Shown here: piece by piece, positions 61,586-64,000 of the stretch
How the letters are laid out: each line of letters starts with the position of its first letter
Position numbering within the stretch: position 1 is the stretch's first letter
Assembly (NCBI RefSeq): GCF_002776525.5
Contig: NC_045438.1
Coordinates: 153,441,814-153,505,813, forward strand
Source of the DNA: Piliocolobus tephrosceles
Taxonomy: Eukaryota > Chordata > Mammalia > Primates > Cercopithecidae
Length of the DNA: 64,000 nt
Direction: 5' to 3'
Program-made: the position numbers and the translations under genes
Notes under the pieces: model-generated
Seen by the model: the letters and a program-made list of their open reading frames with translations, nothing else
Told to the model about the DNA's origin: nothing
The model's database searches: none

Positions 61586-61632
61586 TTAAAAAGTAAAATA
61601 TTGGCTATCACTAAAAATAAATAAATAAATAC

Positions 61633-61931
61633 GCTGGGCACGGTGGCTCACACCTGTAATCCCAGCACTTTGGGAGGCCGATGTGGGTGGATCACGAGGT
61701 CAGGAGTTCGAGACCATCCTGGCCAAGATGGTGAAACCCCGTCTGTACTAAAAATTAAAAAAAAAAATTAGCTGGGTGTGGTGGCAGGCATCTATAATCC
61801 CAGCTACTCAGGAGGCTGAGGCAGGAGAATCGCTTGAACCTGGGAGGTGGAGGTCACGCCACTGCACTCCAGCCTGGGCGACACAGTGGGACTCCGTCTC
61901 AAAAAAATAAAGAAAGAAAAGAAAAGAAAAA

Positions 61932-61962
<31 letters not shown>

Positions 61963-61965
61963 ATG
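61633..61965 (+). repeat. Alu with AAAT tail inside Tigger
   Basis: A plus-strand Alu from CGCTGGGCACGGTGGCTC. The right arm lacks the TTGCAGTGAGC segment (GGAGGTCACGCCACTGCAC). The tail became AAATAAATAAAT at 61,929-61,965. Confidence 0.95.
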
Positions 61966-61985
61966 AAAATAAAGTAAAATAAAGG

Positions 61986-62267
61986 ACTGGGCATGGTGGC
62001 TCATGTGTGTAATCCCGGCACTTTGGGAGGCTGAGGCAGGCAGATCAGTTGAGGTCAGGAGTTGAAGACCAGCCTGGCCAACATAGTGAAACCCCGTCTC
62101 TACTAAAAATACAAAAATTTGCCAGGTGTGGTGGTGGCTGCATGTAATCCCAGCTACTCAAGAGGCTGAGACAGGAGAATCACTTGAATCCGGGGGGCAG
62201 AGGTTGCAGTGAGCTGAGATCGCGCCACTGCACTCCAGCCTGGGTAACAGAGCGAGACTCCGTCTCA
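61986..62267 (+). repeat. Alu running into an N gap
   Basis: A plus-strand Alu from GACTGGGCATGGTGGCTC to ACTCCGTCTCA, where N begins. Confidence 0.95.
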
Positions 62268-62367
62268 NNNNNNNNNNNNNNNNNNNNNNNNNNNNNNNNN
62301 NNNNNNNNNNNNNNNNNNNNNNNNNNNNNNNNNNNNNNNNNNNNNNNNNNNNNNNNNNNNNNNNNNN
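62268..62367. other. Assembly gap of 100 N
   Basis: Exactly 100 N at an Alu tail. The right side shows another short Alu end (CTCCTGAGTCTCAAAAAAA), so an additional Alu or tail repeat may be hidden. Confidence 0.98.
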
Positions 62368-62394
62368 CTCCTGAGTCTCAAAAAAAAAAAAAAG

Positions 62395-62577
62395 AAGATG
62401 AAGAAGATGCCATCTAAGACTTTCTTAGCTAGAGAGCAGTGCCTAACTTCAAAGCTTCAAAGGATGGGCTGACTCTCTCGTTAGAGGCTGATGCAGCTGG
62501 TGACTTTACGTTTAAACCTGCTACTCATTTACCATTCCAAAAATCCTAGGGCCCTTAAGAATTATGTTGAAATGACA
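62395..62577 (+). pseudogene. Tigger transposase pseudogene, central part
   Basis: GAAGATGCCATCTAAGACTT, CAAAGGATGGGCTGACTCTC and the in-frame peptide YHSKNPRALKNY (about 62,527-62,562) are transposase core. An AluY breaks it at 62,578. Confidence 0.92.
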
Positions 62578-62870
62578 GCCGGCTGGTGGCTCAAGCCTGT
62601 AATCCCAGCACTTTGGGAGGCCGAGACGGGTGGATCACAAGGTCAGGAGATTGAGACCATCCTGGCTAACACGGTGAAACCCCGTCTCTACTAAAAATAC
62701 AGAAAACTAGCCGGGCGAGGTGGTGGGCGCCTGTAGTCCCAGCTGCTCAGGAGTCTGAGGCAGGAGAATGGCATGAAACCGCGAGGCGGAGATTGCAGTG
62801 AGCTGAGATCCGGCCACAGCACTCCAGCCTGGGCGACAGAGCGAGATCTGTCTCAAAAAAAAAAAAAAAA
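62578..62870 (+). repeat. Young AluY (Old World monkey type) inside Tigger
   Basis: A plus-strand AluY (GTGGCTCAAGCCTGTAATCC, GAGATCCGGCCACAGCACTC). AAGAATTATGTTGAA on the left and AAGAATTATATTGAA on the right are its target duplication. Confidence 0.95.
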
Positions 62871-62871
62871 A

Positions 62872-63415
62872 AAGAATTATATTGAAGCTACTCTGCCTGT
62901 GCTGTATAAATGAAACAACAAAGCCTGGATGACAGTACATCTGTTTATGGCATGGTTTACTGAATATTTTAAGCCCACTGTTGAGACGTACTGCTCAGAA
63001 AAAAAAAAAAAAAATCAAAATATTACTGTTTATTGACGATGCACCTGGTCATCCAAGAGGTCTGAGGTCTGAGGGAGACGTACAAGGAGATTCATGTCAT
63101 TTTTGTGCCTGCTAATACAGCATCCATTCTGCACACTGTGGATCAAGGAGTAATTTCAACTTTCAAGTCTTATGATTTAAAAAATACATTTTGTAAGGGT
63201 ATGGCTATAAAATAATAGATAATGATTCCTCTCAGGAAAGGATTCACCATTCTAGATGCCAAATTAAGAACATTCATGATTCATGGGAAGAGGTCAAACT
63301 ATTAACATTAATAGGAGTTTGAAAGAGGTTGATTCCAACCCTCATGGATGACTTTGAAGGGTTCAAGATTTTAGTGGAGGAAGGAACTGCAGATGTAGTA
63401 GAAACAGCACGAGAA
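62872..63415 (+). pseudogene. Tigger transposase pseudogene, catalytic C-terminal part
   Basis: The second catalytic motif region encodes IDDAPGHP (about 63,032-63,055) and so keeps its aspartate. AGCATCCATTCTGCACACTG, GTGGATCAAGGAGTAATTTC and ACCCTCATGGATGACTTTGA follow in order. Indels shift the frame several times, including an extended A run at 63,000-63,014. Confidence 0.92.
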
Positions 63416-63713
63416 GGCTGGGTGCGATGGCTCACGCCTGTAATCCCACTGGGAGGCTGAGGTAGGCGGATCACCAGGTCAGGGGTTTGAGACCCCTGGG
63501 GTCTCTCAGGGGTTTGAGACCAGCCTGGCCAACATGGTGAGACCCCTGTCTTTACTAAAAATACAAAAAATTAGCCAGGCATTGTGGTGCATGCCTTGGG
63601 AAGCTGAGGCAGGAGAATGGCTAGAATCTGGGAGGCGGAGGTTGCAGTGAGCCAAGATTGTGACATTGTACTCCAGCATGGACAACAAGAGTAAAACTCT
63701 GTCTCAAAAAAAG
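63416..63713 (+). repeat. Alu inside Tigger, with small internal duplication
   Basis: A plus-strand Alu with target duplications GAAACAGCACGAGAA (63,401) and GAAACAGCAAGAAAA (63,718). CAGGGGTTTGAGACC occurs twice near 63,480 and 63,508. Confidence 0.95.
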
Positions 63714-63830
63714 AAAAGAAACAGCAAGAAAAATAGAAGTGGAGCCTGAAGATGTGACTGAATTGCTGCCATCTCATCAAACTTGAATGGATGAGGAGTT
63801 GACTTTTAAGGATGAGAAAAAAATGGGATT
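63714..63830 (+). pseudogene. Tigger transposase pseudogene, near C-terminus
   Basis: GTGGAGCCTGAAGATGTGAC and TGAATTGCTGCCATCTCATC continue the transposase, followed by a TGA where the family is open. Another Alu then starts. Confidence 0.9.
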
Positions 63831-64000
63831 TTCCTTTTTTTTTTCTTTTTTTTTTTTTGAGACTGAGTCTCACTCTGTCACGCAGGCTGGAGTGCAACGG
63901 CGCGATCTCGGCTCACTGCAACCTCCACCTCCCAGGTTCAAGGGATTCTACCGCCCCAGCTTCCCGAGTAGCTGGGACTACAGGCACCCACCATCATGCC
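63831..64000 (-). repeat. Alu cut by the window edge
   Basis: A minus-strand Alu: T tract, GAGACTGAGTCTCACTCTGT, to CAGGCACCCACCATCATGCC at the end. Confidence 0.96.

Larger units (their letters stand above)
58930..63830 (+). mobile_element. Tigger (pogo-like Tc1/mariner) DNA transposon, Alu-shredded
   Basis: One Tigger copy of the family related to TIGD1 spans the end of the window. The left noncoding part (58,930-59,190: CTTTTATTGCGCTTCATC, GAAGATTCATGGCAACCCTG) is followed by 59,850-60,380, 60,690-60,895, 61,531-61,580, 62,395-62,577, 62,872-63,415 and 63,714-63,830. Alus fill the spaces. All pieces are in order and on the plus strand. The transposase would cut and paste DNA, but this copy is dead. 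The right end lies outside the window. Confidence 0.92.

Noticed and set aside
62491..62694. 67-codon frame containing YHSKNPRALKNY as a gene exon
   Set aside because: It is a Tigger transposase remnant running directly into an AluY.
1..64000. CRISPR arrays, operons, riboswitches, phage or prokaryotic defence systems
   Set aside because: The DNA is primate nuclear sequence. Tandem tracts are microsatellites without spacers, and no bacterial gene structure exists.

Overview
This window is nuclear DNA of a catarrhine primate, most likely an Old World monkey (macaque, baboon, vervet or a relative). About 80 Alu-derived segments cover roughly a third of it. At least nine carry changes I associate with cercopithecid AluY subfamilies: GGCCGGATCTCAGCTCACTG at the internal site, GCCACCTCGCCCGGCTAG in the middle, and CAGGCTTGAGCC near the head, where human AluY has CAGGCGTGAGCC. 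I found no protein-coding exon, canonical promoter or functional RNA gene. Nearly all long open frames are Alu read in one frame or another.

Layout. 1-7.3 kb: unique DNA, then dense Alus, a MIR split by an Alu, and a minus-strand 7SL RNA pseudogene (4,302-4,558). 7.3-10.9 kb: an Alu-free island with a TG repeat, a 120-bp pure pyrimidine tract and an AT-rich block dense in TAAT motifs. 10.9-16.4 kb: an assembly gap, an L2, an LTR-like element, a processed RPL6 pseudogene broken by two young AluYs and cut off by a third Alu, and an old L1 3' end. 16.4-26.6 kb: mostly Alus, with MIR and L1 pieces. 26.6-29 kb: a second Alu-free island holding a 195-bp inverted duplication that is about 98% identical between arms. 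29-41 kb: Alus, L2, MIR, an MLT1-like LTR, a short hAT-like transposon and several nested or rearranged Alus. 41-47.5 kb: a stack of LTR in LTR with Alu and DNA-transposon inserts, then unique DNA. 47.5-53 kb: a THE1/MST LTR, a retrocopy starting in L1 5'UTR-like sequence, and L2. 53-57.5 kb: Alus, L2 and MIR. 57.6-58.5 kb: a second LTR-in-LTR nest with an L1 tail. 58.9-63.8 kb: one Tigger (pogo-like) DNA transposon whose transposase is a dead pseudogene cut into pieces by Alus.

No genes here work together. The window is a layered record of retrotransposition, with target-site duplications often visible, plus a few unique islands that could hold regulatory DNA. The most unusual structure is the inverted duplication at 27,255-28,163. 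It looks like a templated insertion from a DNA template switch, not a mobile element. Family names and consensus comparisons come from memory; element borders are good to about 5-15 bases. Four N runs (400, 100, 10 and 100 bases) all touch Alus.
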